Assembly: GCA_910574965.1 (NCBI GenBank)
Contig: CAJTDB010000007.1
Location: forward strand, 62,001 to 126,000
Source of the DNA: Lachnospiraceae bacterium
Lineage (GTDB): Bacteria > Bacillota > Clostridia > Lachnospirales > Lachnospiraceae
DNA: 64,000 nucleotides
Direction: 5' to 3'
The position numbers were made by a program, and so were the translations under genes. Positions 50,118 through 59,811 of the stretch are shown one piece after another. Below the pieces are notes generated by a model. The model had not been told where the DNA came from, made no database searches, and saw only the letters and a program-made list of their open reading frames with translations. Position 1 is the first letter of the stretch; every line of letters begins with the position of its first letter.

Positions 50118-50972
50118 CTATTTGTCAATGACAAATTCCACACATCCCATATAGCCGGGCGCCACATCATACTCATTAAAACAGACAACCACTTTTCCAT
50201 CTTTATTTACATAAAAATCCTGGTCTTCTGCAATGGAAGTAAAATTCCAATCCGGCACCTCCTCATAGTCGATCCAGTAGACCACGTTCTCGTCCTCTGC
50301 CATCCTCTGACGCATCTGTGTCTTGATATCTTCGCTGACCGTCTCCACATAATCTTCTCCAAAGAAATCCGAAAGCGCCGCTTTTTTGCCCGTCGTCTTA
50401 TCGATGGTGTAGTGGCGATGGCGTTCATAGCCGCTTCCTGCTCCCTGATAAAGCACAAGGTCCAGGGAAAACCACCGCTCATCATCCGTCAGCACTTCGC
50501 TGTCCACCAGAATGTCTCCGTATCCGTCCTCAAATTCTTCCATTGTACTCTTAAATTCTTCCACCAGCTCGTCTGTTGCCTTCTGGATGTCAAAATTAAT
50601 GGCATCTGCCGTCTCTTTTGCCTGCTGTGCGGTCTCCTCCGACACATTGTCCGTATCTTCCGGCACCACCTCCGGTACTTTCACATCCGCCTGATAGCGG
50701 CCTTCATCCACCTGGTATTCCCGGATTGTCACCACCTTGAAGAAATCTCCCAATACCGGGATTTGCTGCATGGCTGCCGCTGCCGTCCGGCTCGTATTGG
50801 GCAGAATCAGCATCAGGGCAAACACCGCTGCCGCGCTGCCTATATAACGGTACACTTTCCGTCTCTTTGCTCTCTTTTTTGTTTCTTTTGCTCTCATTAC
50901 TGCTTCCTCCATTTTTTCTTTTACACAGTCCGGTACCACGATCCTGTCATACTCCCTTTTCCATCTTTCCAT
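50118..50972 (-). CDS. RsiV-type anti-sigma factor
   Basis: This 284-residue anti-sigma protein has a cytoplasmic sigma-binding N-terminus (about residues 1-40), one transmembrane helix (about 43-60, IGSAAAVFALMLILP) and an extracellular region. That region has a DUF4163-like part followed by a DUF3298-like domain (YTIDKTTGKKAALSDFF, QDFYVNKDGKVVVCFNEYDV). This is the layout of RsiV, which in Bacillus subtilis binds lysozyme and is then cleaved. It overlaps the sigma factor gene by 26 nt. A lysozyme response is likely but inferred. Confidence 0.88.
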   Translation of the reverse strand: MERWKREYDRIVVPDCVKEKMEEAVMRAKETKKRAKRRKVYRYIGSAAAVFALMLILPNTSRTAAAAMQQIPVLGDFFKVVTIREYQVDEGRYQADVKVPEVVPEDTDNVSEETAQQAKETADAINFDIQKATDELVEEFKSTMEEFEDGYGDILVDSEVLTDDERWFSLDLVLYQGAGSGYERHRHYTIDKTTGKKAALSDFFGEDYVETVSEDIKTQMRQRMAEDENVVYWIDYEEVPDWNFTSIAEDQDFYVNKDGKVVVCFNEYDVAPGYMGCVEFVIDK

Positions 50973-51459
50973 ATGCCGCCCCTCCTGACTCCATATATTT
51001 TTTCAGTTTCTCCACCGCACGGTATAAGCGGCTTTTTACAGTACTGACTTTCAGATCCATCACCTGAGCAATGGTCTGAAGTTTCTCCTCTTCAAAATAT
51101 TTCAGAACCACGATCCTTCGTTCTTCTTCATTCAGTTTCAAAAGTGCCTGCTGAAGATCCAGATCTTCCGGCTCATCCGACACCCCTTCCTCCGGCACTT
51201 CATCCAGAGCAACGGTTTTTCCTCTGTATTTTTCAAGATAACGAACCGCTTCATTCATCATAATTCTGCAGATCCAGGTATCTGCATATTCCGGGTTTTT
51301 CAGAGAATCACTCTTTAAAATCGCCCGATATGCTCCTTCCTGCACAATATCCAGAGCATCCTGCTCCTGAAAGGTATAACTGTATGCAATCCGGTAATAT
51401 TTCTCATAATGTTCCACCAGACATTCGTGAACGAGTGCCTCCTTATCGACACCTCTCAT
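50947..51459 (-). CDS. ECF sigma factor, SigV-like
   Basis: This 170-residue ECF sigma factor has region 2 (EHYEKYYRIAYSYTFQEQDALD then IVQEGAYRAI) and region 4 (LLKLNEEERRIVVLKYFEEE, TIAQVMDLKVSTVKSRLYRAV). It overlaps and precedes an RsiV-type anti-sigma gene, so it is SigV-like and probably controls cell-wall modification in response to lysozyme. A TGAAAC-type -35 and CGGTCTA -10 sit upstream, as expected of an autoregulated ECF operon. Confidence 0.92.
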   Translation of the reverse strand: MRGVDKEALVHECLVEHYEKYYRIAYSYTFQEQDALDIVQEGAYRAILKSDSLKNPEYADTWICRIMMNEAVRYLEKYRGKTVALDEVPEEGVSDEPEDLDLQQALLKLNEEERRIVVLKYFEEEKLQTIAQVMDLKVSTVKSRLYRAVEKLKKYMESGGAAYGKMEKGV

Positions 51460-51493
51460 GAAAACATCCTCCTTTCTCTTCTTTTCTGACTAT

Positions 51494-51522
51494 TAGACCG
51501 TACAGACGGACAAAAAGTTTCA
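51494..51522 (-). promoter_or_regulatory. ECF-type (SigV-like) autoregulatory promoter
   Basis: On the minus strand TGAAAC (51517-51522) and CGGTCTA (51494-51500) are 16 nt apart, fitting the ECF pattern TGAAAC-N16-CGTC. It lies 35 nt before the sigma gene start. Confidence 0.65.
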
Positions 51523-51602
51523 AAAAAAAATTAATTTTTAAAATCCTGTCTGAAAACTGTTTTCTGTCCGATATACAGCGGACCAAACAAACTTCCGGCA
51601 GC

Positions 51603-51694
51603 AAAAAAGGACTGCCGTAAAATGCATTCCTTGTTCTGTAAGCCCGCTCCATTTTGCGGAGCGGCTTACGTCCGTGCATTTTACAGCAATCCTT
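51603..51694. terminator. Large nested-hairpin bidirectional terminator after the chemoreceptor gene
   Basis: Outer arms AAGGACTGCCGTAAAATGCA and TGCATTTTACAGCAATCCTT pair almost fully. Inner arms GTAAGCCCGCTCC and GGAGCGGCTTAC add a second stem with loop ATTTTGC. Both ends carry T-tracts (six on the minus strand, five on the plus). It is far larger than a normal terminator. Confidence 0.75.
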
Positions 51695-51721
51695 TTTCGT
51701 GCAGTTTCAAAACCTGCCTGT

Positions 51722-53404
51722 TTACGATATGTAAGTATCCTTCAGCCGGAAGGAGCCAATTAACTGTTTCAGCAGACCCGCCTGGGAAGACAGTTCCTCG
51801 CTGGCAGCAGCGCACTCTTCGCTGGTGGCCGAATTGGTCTGCACTACCGATGCGATCTGATCGATGCCGTCGCTGACCTGGGTGATGGCTGACGTCTGTT
51901 TCTCCACCGCCTCCACAACGACCGACATTCTGGAAGTCACATTGCCGGCAAGCTGACCCGTGCGATCCAGTGCTTCTGTGACTTTCTCTACCACATTGCT
52001 GCCCTCTGTGACTGCCCGAATGGAGCTTTCGATCAATTCCTGGGTTGCCTTGGCCGCCACATCGGATTTGGAAGCCAGATTGCTTACTTCATCGGCAACT
52101 ACAGCAAAGCCTTTGCCGGCCTCTCCTGCTCTGGCAGCTTCCACCGCCGCGTTAAGTGCAAGAATATTGATCTGGAACGCAATGTTTCCAATGGTAGAGA
52201 TGATCGAATTGATCTCCTTTGAGGAATTAGAAATATTTTTCATAGCTACGTTCAGGTCCTTGACATAGTCCATGCTGACGCCTAACTGCGCACCGGCCTG
52301 ATTGACAAAATCCCCCGCCTCTGCAGCGGCAGCAGAAGTCTGCCGGGCATTCTCGGAAATATTGGCGATGGTTGCAGAGATCTCCTGTACGGAGCTGGCC
52401 TGTTCCGTCGCCCCCTGTGCCAGATTCTGAGCACTGCCGGACACCTGATCTGAACCTGCAGATACCTGGACCGCACTGGATGCAATCTGTCCCATCGTAC
52501 TGTTTAATGCTGTCTGAATGCTGTCTAAAGATTTCTTAATGGAATGGAAATCTCCCAGATAGTCATGAGCTGCGCTCTGTGTCAGATCACCGCCTGCAAT
52601 GGAGCTGAGCAGCTCGGAAATCTCTCCAATATAAGACCGCAGACACATAATCGTATTCTCGAACATCTGTGCCAGCACGCCGATCTCATCATTGGACTGA
52701 ACGCTGATCTTGACATCCTCTCCATTTGCCAGACCCAGGTCTCCCTTTTCCAGCCGGCCGGCAATCCGAGTAATCTCTCCTAATGGTGCGGACACCCGTT
52801 TCTTCAGATACGATGCCAACACGACCGCACAGATCAGGATGGTCAGCAGACTTATGGTCATGGCAATGGTAATAATCTTTACATTTTCCCTCCGGACCTC
52901 TGCCATGGAGATTCCTGCAAAGACCAGGCCGCTGACTTTTCCGTCCGCTCCCTTTGTAGGAACATAAGAACACAAATAACGATCGCCCAGAATCGTCGCC
53001 TCTCCCACATAAGATTTCCCCTGCTGAAGCACGACAGCGCTCACCTCAGAGGACAGTTTGGTGCCTACTACCCGCCTGCCGTCCTGCATAACTGTACTGT
53101 AAGCTCTGGTATCTCCTTCAAAAATGGTAAATTCACAGCCCATGCGGCTCTTCAGACCATCCAGGATCTGATTCATGTCTTCGCCTTCTTCTGCCCGGCC
53201 GAGTTCAAAAGACAGTACATTCGTACCATTCGTACAGCGCTCTTTCTGCATTTTCGTAATCTGGGAGCTAAACATAGAGACACATATAGCCATAGCCAGT
53301 ATGCTGGAAACCGCCTGCAGGATCATGACAGCATACCCTACTTTTCGACCGATACTCCTGAATTTTTTACTTCCTTTGCCCATTGGCACCCGGACTTCTT
53401 CCAT
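51722..53404 (-). CDS. Methyl-accepting chemotaxis protein
   Basis: This 560-residue receptor has a first transmembrane helix at about residues 21-42, a periplasm-side single-Cache-like sensor (about 45-185, with [21 protein letters not shown]) and a second helix at about 188-208. A HAMP domain follows ([20 protein letters not shown]). The cytoplasmic signalling tip carries [20 protein letters not shown] and GFAVVADEV. It senses a small extracellular ligand through Cache and signals to CheA. The start follows AGGAG at 7 nt. No other chemotaxis genes are next to it. Confidence 0.93.
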   Translation of the reverse strand: MEEVRVPMGKGSKKFRSIGRKVGYAVMILQAVSSILAMAICVSMFSSQITKMQKERCTNGTNVLSFELGRAEEGEDMNQILDGLKSRMGCEFTIFEGDTRAYSTVMQDGRRVVGTKLSSEVSAVVLQQGKSYVGEATILGDRYLCSYVPTKGADGKVSGLVFAGISMAEVRRENVKIITIAMTISLLTILICAVVLASYLKKRVSAPLGEITRIAGRLEKGDLGLANGEDVKISVQSNDEIGVLAQMFENTIMCLRSYIGEISELLSSIAGGDLTQSAAHDYLGDFHSIKKSLDSIQTALNSTMGQIASSAVQVSAGSDQVSGSAQNLAQGATEQASSVQEISATIANISENARQTSAAAAEAGDFVNQAGAQLGVSMDYVKDLNVAMKNISNSSKEINSIISTIGNIAFQINILALNAAVEAARAGEAGKGFAVVADEVSNLASKSDVAAKATQELIESSIRAVTEGSNVVEKVTEALDRTGQLAGNVTSRMSVVVEAVEKQTSAITQVSDGIDQIASVVQTNSATSEECAAASEELSSQAGLLKQLIGSFRLKDTYIS

Positions 53405-53442
53405 CTTCTTTCTCCTCGCTTTTCAAAAAATATCGATACTGT

Positions 53443-53471
53443 ATTATAGCATAGGACCGGAGATTTTGGAA
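53443..53471 (-). promoter_or_regulatory. Candidate promoter of the chemoreceptor gene
   Basis: On the minus strand TTCCAA and TATAAT are 17 nt apart, with TGC directly before the -10 (extended -10). Confidence 0.55.
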
Positions 53472-53505
53472 GCATCATTTACCGTTTTAACCCCTGTTTC
53501 CGCCT

Positions 53506-54144
53506 TTATTCGACCAATTCTCTGTAGTCCTTTATGTACCGGTCGCTGTAATTTCTGACACCTTCCTGGTCCGGTTCGGACGCATCGTACACACCGATAG
53601 TCCAAAAGCCGGCTTCCTTTGCCGTCTTTAAGGCAAAAGAAGTATCCTCCACCACTGCGCACTGCCGGATGGAGGCGCCGAATTTGTCCGCCGCCAGTTC
53701 ATAGACGGCCGGACTGCTCTTGCCGACCCCCACCATACCGCAGTCTACCAGGAAATCAAAATACGAAAGAATGCCGTTCCTAAGAAGCGCAGGACGCCCA
53801 AGCTCTGCAGAAGACGCCGTTGCCACGCACATGCAGACACCTTGTTCCTTTAATCTGGCAAGCCACTCTTTCACTCCGGGCTTCAGCGGAATATTCTCTG
53901 CATAGTCTTTCCCGATTCTCACACTCAGCTCCTGCACGATATCCTCTGAAGCCACATCCAGCGAAAAATGCTCTTTCAGCCAGACGCCGGACTCCTGTAT
54001 GGACAGTACCGCCATCTGCTCATTTAACTTTGCCGATGCTTCAATACCAAATGTTCTGAGAAATTCCGGCACCAGCCGATCCCAGTAGGGAATGGAATCC
54101 AGCAGCGTCCCATCCATATCAAATATTGCATATTGAAATCTCAT
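53506..54144 (-). CDS. HAD-superfamily phosphatase (beta-phosphoglucomutase-like)
   Basis: This 212-residue hydrolase has the HAD motif I AIFDMDGTLLDSIPYW, motif II in VATASSAELGRPALL, and a late GVGKSSPAVYELAADKFG then VVEDTSFALKTAKEAGF. Helical cap residues lie about 20-80. It resembles beta-phosphoglucomutase or phosphoglycolate phosphatase; the substrate is not predictable. GGAGG precedes the ATG. It sits directly downstream of parC on the same strand. Confidence 0.9.
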   Translation of the reverse strand: MRFQYAIFDMDGTLLDSIPYWDRLVPEFLRTFGIEASAKLNEQMAVLSIQESGVWLKEHFSLDVASEDIVQELSVRIGKDYAENIPLKPGVKEWLARLKEQGVCMCVATASSAELGRPALLRNGILSYFDFLVDCGMVGVGKSSPAVYELAADKFGASIRQCAVVEDTSFALKTAKEAGFWTIGVYDASEPDQEGVRNYSDRYIKDYRELVE

Positions 54145-54172
54145 CTTATCCTCCGTGTTTCTGCCGGCAGCT

Positions 54173-56413
54173 CTATACCCGGATCTTCGTTCCCTTCTGA
54201 TCCCGCGCTGCCAGCTTCAGCTTATGAAGCGCCACTTCTTTCTCTTTGTACTGGATAAACTGTTCCGTACCTTTTTCGAACATGTGTACGCCCGTCAGGC
54301 GGTCTGTATCCGAAAGCTTCATCGCACGCACGCCTACTGCCGCCTTTTTCTTCTCCGGAATCTCATCTGCGGAAAAACGAAGGAAATATCCATCCTCCGA
54401 CTGTAGGACAAGCTGCATGTTCTCTTCCTGAAGCTGTACCAGAAGCACCTCATCCCCTTCATTCAGCTTGGTTGCCATGCTGGTTCTGGTCCGCACATCG
54501 TACTCCTTGCCGTCTACCGTTTTGCTCATGCCCTGTTTTGTCACAAGAAGCAGCTTTTTGGCCGTTAGTTCTTCCATGCTGACAACGCAGAGCATCTGCT
54601 CCTGACGGCTGTCAAAATTGCTGTAATTATCAATAGGAAAAGCTTTATCCCGGAATTTTCCAAAAGGCAGATCCAGTACCTTTACCGTATGCATCCTGCC
54701 TCCGTTGGTAAAGACACAGATTCGGTCTGTGTTCTTGCAGAAGATCACATGAACGCTCTCGCTCTCCGCCGCTTCTTTATTTCGCTCATACGTGGGCATA
54801 TCTATGGTCCGGCAGTACCCAAACCGATCCATCAAAAAGACTACCGGCATCTCTTCTATTTTCTTTTCCACGAAAACGACTTCCTTGCCATTTTCAATAA
54901 CTGTCTTTCGCGGCACTGCATAGGCTTTCTTGAACTTATCCAGTTCTTTTATAATGACCCTTGCCATCTCATCATAGTTGTTGAGGAGCTCCGAATAACG
55001 GGCAATGTTCTTCATGGTAGCTTCATGCTCCTTCATCAGAGCCTCAATCTCCAGTCCGATCAGACGATAAAGCCGCATTTCCAGAATCGCTGAAGCCTGA
55101 CGCTCAGTAAAATGAAGCTTTGCTGCCTGTTTTTTCGACCTTTCTGACTTAAATTGGATTCCCTCAGTCTGCCCGCTCATAAGACAGGCTTTTGCCATCT
55201 TCAGATCCCGGCTTCCTCTCAGTACCTCAATAATCAGATCAATCACATCACATGCTTTTATCAGCCCCTCCTGGATCTCCTTTTTGTCCAGCTCTTTGTT
55301 CAGAAGTGTTTGATATTTCCGCGTATTCAGCTCAAACTGGAAATCAACCACATGATCGAAGATCTGAAGCAGTCCTAAAGTCTCCGGCCTGCCGTCTGCC
55401 ACTGCCAGCATATTCACACCGAATGTGTCCTCCAAGCGGGTCTTCTTATACAGCATATTCGTTAGCTGTTCCGTATCGGCACCTTTTCGCAGTTCCAGTA
55501 CAATCCGTATTCCTTCTTTGGACGACTGGTTGGTAATATCGATGATGTCCGTCGTCTTTTTGGACTCCACCAGCGCCCCCACATCATTTAAAAATTTACC
55601 GATGCCCATGCCGATCATCGGATAGGGGATCTCCGTGATGACCAGTTGTTCCCGGCCGCCTTTTAACTTCTCCACCTGAACCCTTCCGCGAACTTTGATC
55701 TTGCCGCTTCCGGTGCGATAGATTTCCGTCAGCTCGTCCTTGTTGACCACGATACCGCCTGTCGGAAAGTCCGGGCCCGGCATGATCTTCAAAAGCTCTT
55801 CCACGGTCACTTTCGGATTTTTCATATATGTTTTCAGGGCGTCAATGGTTTCTCCCAGATTGTGAGGCGGAATGCTCGTGGACATGCCGACTGCGATTCC
55901 CTCCGCGCCGTTGACAAGAAGATTCGGGATTCTGGCCGGCAGAACACTTGGTTCTTTCTCCGTCTCGTCAAAGTTCGGCACAAAATTCACAATATCTTTA
56001 TCCAGGTCCGCCAACAGCGTTTCCTCGCTCACTTTCTGAAGTCTGGCCTCTGTATAACGCATAGCCGCCGCTCCGTCTCCTTCAATGGAGCCGAAATTCC
56101 CATGACCGTCTACCAGCGGCAGCCCTTTTTTGAAATCCTGGCTCATGACCACCAGCGCCTCGTAAATGGAGCTGTCCCCATGGGGGTGGTATTTTCCCAT
56201 AGTGTCTCCCACAATACGGGCACATTTCCGGTAAGGACGGTCGCTGCGGATCCCAAGCTCATGCATGTCGTAGAGGGTCCGGCGCTGCACCGGCTTCAAC
56301 CCGTCCCGCACATCCGGCAGTGCGCGGGCCACAATAACGCTCATAGCATAGTCAATGTACGACTTCTGCATGACGTCAGAATATTCTGTCTTTATGATCG
56401 TCTCTTCACTCAT
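54173..56413 (-). CDS. parC: DNA topoisomerase IV-type subunit A
   Basis: This 746-residue type IIA topoisomerase subunit cuts and rejoins DNA. The breakage-reunion domain has [17 protein letters not shown], the [17 protein letters not shown] quinolone-resistance region and the catalytic tyrosine in [11 protein letters not shown]. The C-terminal beta-pinwheel follows from about 500. No GyrA box (QRRGGKG) is visible, so a topoisomerase IV-like role is preferred over gyrase. Its partner parE lies upstream with repeat array C in between, and AGGAGA of its ribosome-binding site adjoins the repeat tail. Confidence 0.92.
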   Translation of the reverse strand: MSEETIIKTEYSDVMQKSYIDYAMSVIVARALPDVRDGLKPVQRRTLYDMHELGIRSDRPYRKCARIVGDTMGKYHPHGDSSIYEALVVMSQDFKKGLPLVDGHGNFGSIEGDGAAAMRYTEARLQKVSEETLLADLDKDIVNFVPNFDETEKEPSVLPARIPNLLVNGAEGIAVGMSTSIPPHNLGETIDALKTYMKNPKVTVEELLKIMPGPDFPTGGIVVNKDELTEIYRTGSGKIKVRGRVQVEKLKGGREQLVITEIPYPMIGMGIGKFLNDVGALVESKKTTDIIDITNQSSKEGIRIVLELRKGADTEQLTNMLYKKTRLEDTFGVNMLAVADGRPETLGLLQIFDHVVDFQFELNTRKYQTLLNKELDKKEIQEGLIKACDVIDLIIEVLRGSRDLKMAKACLMSGQTEGIQFKSERSKKQAAKLHFTERQASAILEMRLYRLIGLEIEALMKEHEATMKNIARYSELLNNYDEMARVIIKELDKFKKAYAVPRKTVIENGKEVVFVEKKIEEMPVVFLMDRFGYCRTIDMPTYERNKEAAESESVHVIFCKNTDRICVFTNGGRMHTVKVLDLPFGKFRDKAFPIDNYSNFDSRQEQMLCVVSMEELTAKKLLLVTKQGMSKTVDGKEYDVRTRTSMATKLNEGDEVLLVQLQEENMQLVLQSEDGYFLRFSADEIPEKKKAAVGVRAMKLSDTDRLTGVHMFEKGTEQFIQYKEKEVALHKLKLAARDQKGTKIRV

Positions 56414-56424
56414 TTTGTTCTCCT

Positions 56425-56710
56425 ATTTAGAGTTCCGCATCTTTCTTTCAATTTCCCAATGTCTGGAAGTTTTTCCAGCCGCTGACACGTCTGGAAAACC
56501 TTCCGGGAATTTGAAACAAAGATGCTGTTTAGAGTTCCGCATCTTTCTTTCTAATTCCCAATGTCTGGAAGTTTTTTCAGCCGTTGACACGCCCGAAAAA
56601 CCTTCCGGGAATTTGAAACAAAGATGCTGTTTAGAGTTCCGCATCTTTCTTTCTAATTCCCAATATCTGGAAGGTTTTTCAGCCGTTGACACGCCCGAAA
56701 AACCTTTCCG
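56425..56710 (-). repeat. Structured repeat array C: two full 102-nt units and one truncated unit
   Basis: Tails at 56428, 56530 and 56632 are spaced exactly 102 nt. On the minus strand the outer stem is GCATCTTTGTTTCAAA / TTGAAAGAAAGATGC, extended by TTCCC/GGGAA. The inner stem is GGAAGGTTTTCCAG / CTGGAAAAACTTCC with tip CGTGTCAGCG. The tail is GGAACTCTAAATAGGAGA before parC. The next unit has TCGG/CTGA in place of CCAG/CTGG and ACG in place of GCG, changes that keep pairing. The upstream third unit is cut off inside its inner stem at a G8 run. Confidence 0.85.
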
Positions 56711-56718
56711 CCCCCCCC
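56711..56718. repeat. C8/G8 homopolymer between parE and array C
   Basis: Eight consecutive C on the plus strand, at the broken end of the truncated repeat unit, 11 nt after the parE stop codon. Such runs are prone to slippage and sequencing error. Confidence 0.85.
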
Positions 56719-56728
56719 AACATACCGT

Positions 56729-58648
56729 TTAAACATCCAGCTCCGCATCCACCGCATTTTCATAGATAAACCTGCGCCTTGGCGGCACTTCGGTCCCCAT
56801 GAGCATCTCTGTCACGGAAGAAGCCAGTCTGGCGTCCTCGATCTCCACCTGCCTCAGCCTCCGGTGTTCCGGGTCCATCGTTGTCTCCCAGAGCTGTTCC
56901 GAATCCATCTCTCCCAGTCCTTTGTACCGCTGCAGAGTAAACGCACCCGTATGCTTCTTCCGATACCGTTCCAGCGCCTTGTCATCATACAGATATTCTT
57001 CCTTTCCTCTGGACGGCAGCGCCTTATACAGAGGCGGCATGGCAATGTACACATGCCCTTCAAAGATCAGTTCCGGCATAAACCGATAGAACAAAGTCAG
57101 CAGCAGCGTGCTGATATGCGCTCCGTCCACATCTGCATCTGCCATAATGATGATCTTGTTGTAGCGAAGCTTTGTAATATCAAAGTCATTTCCATAGCCC
57201 TCCGAGAATCCGCACCCGAAGGCATTAATCATCGTCTTGATCTCCCCATTGGCCAGCACTTTGTCAATGCTCGCCTTTTCCACGTTCAGGATCTTTCCGC
57301 GAATCGGAAGGATGGCCTGATACATCCGGTTTCTGGCTGTCTTGGCAGAACCGCCGGCGGAGTCTCCCTCCACAATAAAGATCTCGCACTTGGATGCGTC
57401 CCGGCTCTCACAGTTGGCCAGCTTCCCGTTGGAATCAAAGGAGAACTTTTGTTTGGATAAAAGATTGGTCTTTGCCTTCTCCTCGCTCTTGCGGATGCGG
57501 GCCGCCTTCTCCGCACAGCCGATGACCGCCTTTAACGTCTCTAAATTCCGGTCAAAATACCGCTGAATCTCATCTCCTGTCACTTTGGACGCCGCTTTGG
57601 ACGCATCCTGATTGTCCAGCTTTGTCTTTGTCTGTCCCTCAAACCTGGGGTCCGGATGCTTGATAGAAACCACCGCCGTCATGCCGTTGCGCACATCGGC
57701 CCCGGTGAAATTGCTGTCCTTCTCTTTTAGTATTCCAAGCTCTCTGGCATAACTGTTGATAACGGAAGTAAATACCGTCTTAAAACCGGTAATGTGCGTT
57801 CCGCCCTCGGCATTGTAGATATTATTGCAGAATCCAAGCACATTTTCATGAAATTCATTGATGTACTGAAAGGCGCATTCTACTGTGATCCCTTCATTTT
57901 CCCCTTTAAAATACACGACGTCGTGGATAGCTTCCTGCGTGCCGTTTAAGTCCTTTACAAAACCCACCAGCCCGTCCGGCTCATGAAATTCCATATGTTC
58001 GGTCTGCGGTCCCCGACGGTCCTCGAAGATAATCGTCAGCTCCGGATTCAGATATGCAGTCTCATGCATCCGGCTTTTGACCTCCTCCGCCTTAAAACGG
58101 GTTTTTTCGAAAATCTCCGGATCCGGCAGGAAATTAATCTTCGTACCGGTCTTTTTCGTCTTCCCGATCACCGGCAGAAGTCCGTCCTTTAGTTCCACCA
58201 CCGGATTCCCCCGCTCGTAATGGTCATGATGGATGTATCCATCACGGGATACTTCAATATCCAGATAAGTGGATAATGCATTGACTACCGAAGAACCTAC
58301 CCCGTGAAGTCCTCCGCTGGTCTTATAGACAGAATGATCGAATTTGCCGCCTGCATGAAGAGTCGTAAATACCAGACGTTCTGCGGACATGCCTTTGGCG
58401 TGCATCTCCACAGGAATGCCGCGGCCATTATCACTGACGGTACAGGAGCCGTCCTTTTCCAAATATACCTCAATCCGGCTGCAAAAGCCCGCCAGATGTT
58501 CATCTACTGAATTATCCACGATCTCATAGATCAGATGGTTCAGACCCCTTGTGGAGACGCTGCCGATGTACATGCCGGGTCTCTTGCGCACCGCTTCCAG
58601 CCCTTCGAGGACTGCAATACTGTCCGCACCATAGGTGTTGTTTGCCAT
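56729..58648 (-). CDS. parE: DNA topoisomerase IV-type subunit B
   Basis: This 639-residue ATPase subunit of a type IIA topoisomerase begins MANNTYGADSIAVLEGLEAV with the typical RKRPGMYIGSVSTRGLNHL. The GHKL ATP site has EIVDNSVDEHLAGF, VSDNGRGIPVEMH and the GGLHGVGSSVVNALS loop. The TOPRIM domain shows FIVEGDSAGGSA and IMADADVDGAHI. The start at 58648 follows AAGGAG; the extra 21 residues of the longer frame are not conserved. With parC it forms the second topoisomerase II pair usual in Clostridia. Confidence 0.93.
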   Translation of the reverse strand: MANNTYGADSIAVLEGLEAVRKRPGMYIGSVSTRGLNHLIYEIVDNSVDEHLAGFCSRIEVYLEKDGSCTVSDNGRGIPVEMHAKGMSAERLVFTTLHAGGKFDHSVYKTSGGLHGVGSSVVNALSTYLDIEVSRDGYIHHDHYERGNPVVELKDGLLPVIGKTKKTGTKINFLPDPEIFEKTRFKAEEVKSRMHETAYLNPELTIIFEDRRGPQTEHMEFHEPDGLVGFVKDLNGTQEAIHDVVYFKGENEGITVECAFQYINEFHENVLGFCNNIYNAEGGTHITGFKTVFTSVINSYARELGILKEKDSNFTGADVRNGMTAVVSIKHPDPRFEGQTKTKLDNQDASKAASKVTGDEIQRYFDRNLETLKAVIGCAEKAARIRKSEEKAKTNLLSKQKFSFDSNGKLANCESRDASKCEIFIVEGDSAGGSAKTARNRMYQAILPIRGKILNVEKASIDKVLANGEIKTMINAFGCGFSEGYGNDFDITKLRYNKIIIMADADVDGAHISTLLLTLFYRFMPELIFEGHVYIAMPPLYKALPSRGKEEYLYDDKALERYRKKHTGAFTLQRYKGLGEMDSEQLWETTMDPEHRRLRQVEIEDARLASSVTEMLMGTEVPPRRRFIYENAVDAELDV

Positions 58649-58726
58649 ATCACACTGCTCCTTTTTTGAAAGTCCAGGATATAGTATACAGAATTTTAGG
58701 GAAAATAACAAGAATGTTATTTTTTT

Positions 58727-59314
58727 TCACAGAAGCCACCATGCCTTATCCTCCAATTTCAGAGAAAAGCTTTTCTCCACAAACTGCCGGATATCATCGT
58801 CTTCCCCTCCATTTTCCACGGTTCTGTTCTCGATCTCCTCCCGAAGCTGCTTTGCCATATGGCTGTGGTCCACTGTTTGAACCAGCTTTCCATTCTCAAA
58901 GACCAGCTCCTTCAAAACTTCATAAGCCCACGCCCGCTGATAGCCCATATGCATATAATATGTTCTGATAAAATCCTTTCCCACCAGGATTTTTCCGGTA
59001 TACTCCATCGGCAGATCCAGATTCCGATAAAGGCAGTGGCCCATATACAGATGATATTTTTTGCTCTTCTCCTCCGGTCCAATCCCATTGATGTTCGGAT
59101 ATATCTCGTCTTTTGTATGGATGTACAGATTCTGAAGCCTGATTCCTTCCTCAGAAATGTGGTAGTCGCACCAGTATCCGTTCCAGCACGCCGTACAGCA
59201 TGCCTCCGGTATCATTCCATACTCCTCCGGCTGAAACTGAATGGGATTGCTGAGCGCCACGATGGAATATCCATCTCCCTCCAGAAAAAACCGATCCCCT
59301 ACCTGTGCAGTCAT
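58727..59314 (-). CDS. Protein of unknown function
   Basis: This 195-residue protein is soluble, with no signal peptide. It starts MTAQVGDRFFLEGDGYSIVA and has CCTACWNGYWCDYHISEEG (four cysteines, possibly metal-binding), IRLQNLYIHTKDEIYPNING and YRNLDLPMEYTGKILVGKDF. I do not recognise a family. AAGGAG precedes the ATG, and TTGCCG/TATAAT 17 nt apart lie upstream, so it is a real transcribed gene. Confidence 0.75.
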   Translation of the reverse strand: MTAQVGDRFFLEGDGYSIVALSNPIQFQPEEYGMIPEACCTACWNGYWCDYHISEEGIRLQNLYIHTKDEIYPNINGIGPEEKSKKYHLYMGHCLYRNLDLPMEYTGKILVGKDFIRTYYMHMGYQRAWAYEVLKELVFENGKLVQTVDHSHMAKQLREEIENRTVENGGEDDDIRQFVEKSFSLKLEDKAWWLL

Positions 59315-59391
59315 AGAAATGTTCTCCTTTCCGATCTTATCATTGCATGTGTTTCTTCTGCCTGGTCAGATGAAACAAATCTTTGTTTTTC

Positions 59392-59420
59392 ATTATACAC
59401 GTTTTTTCTTCATTCGGCAA
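59392..59420 (-). promoter_or_regulatory. Promoter of the unknown gene at 58727-59314
   Basis: On the minus strand TTGCCG and TATAAT are separated by exactly 17 nt. Confidence 0.6.
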
Positions 59421-59463
59421 CAAAAAAGAACTGACGTTCGAAATTTATCGCCATATGCCGATT

Positions 59464-59679
59464 TCATAAAGTTATATGCACTTTCTGTACAGAATTATAA
59501 TGCCCCTGTTCCACAGGCTTTGGAAGCACAGCTCCTTCTCCGGACAGATCGTTCATTACAAGAAGCTCTTCTTCCCCCAGACACCGTCGGTATGCCAGAA
59601 GCCCTGGCTGGTCCTGATATACAAATTCCACCGTACCCTTCTGAATAACCGGATACTGCTTTCGAAGAGCAGTCAGCTT
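59464..59679 (-). pseudogene. C-terminal remnant of a GH13 alpha-glucosidase (oligo-1,6-glucosidase/TreA type)
   Basis: A minus-strand frame of 71 codons, beginning right after an in-frame TGA, reads KLTALRKQYPVIQKGTVEF, then AYRRCLGEEELLVMNDLS, and ends normally. This is the last beta-domain of the alpha-glucosidase/trehalose-6-phosphate hydrolase group, in which LRKxYPVI and VMNDLSxE are typical. The ~480 residues with the barrel are gone. A remnant of a TreR-like regulator follows on the opposite strand. Confidence 0.75.
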
Positions 59680-59811
59680 TCAATAATATCATTCTTTATA
59701 ATCTATTTTCAAATATGGAGATACCATTTGCCCAGACGGGGAACATATTCCCACGCACTGCCGCCGAACTTCGGCTGCCAGTTGGTGGGCGGCTTTTCCT
59801 TCGGGCCTTCC

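Noticed and set aside
56423-56692. An 89-codon minus-strand frame made of repeated peptide segments between parE and parC
   Set aside because: It is the translation of array C; the period of 102 nt happens to be a multiple of three. Stem conservation explains it better than a protein.
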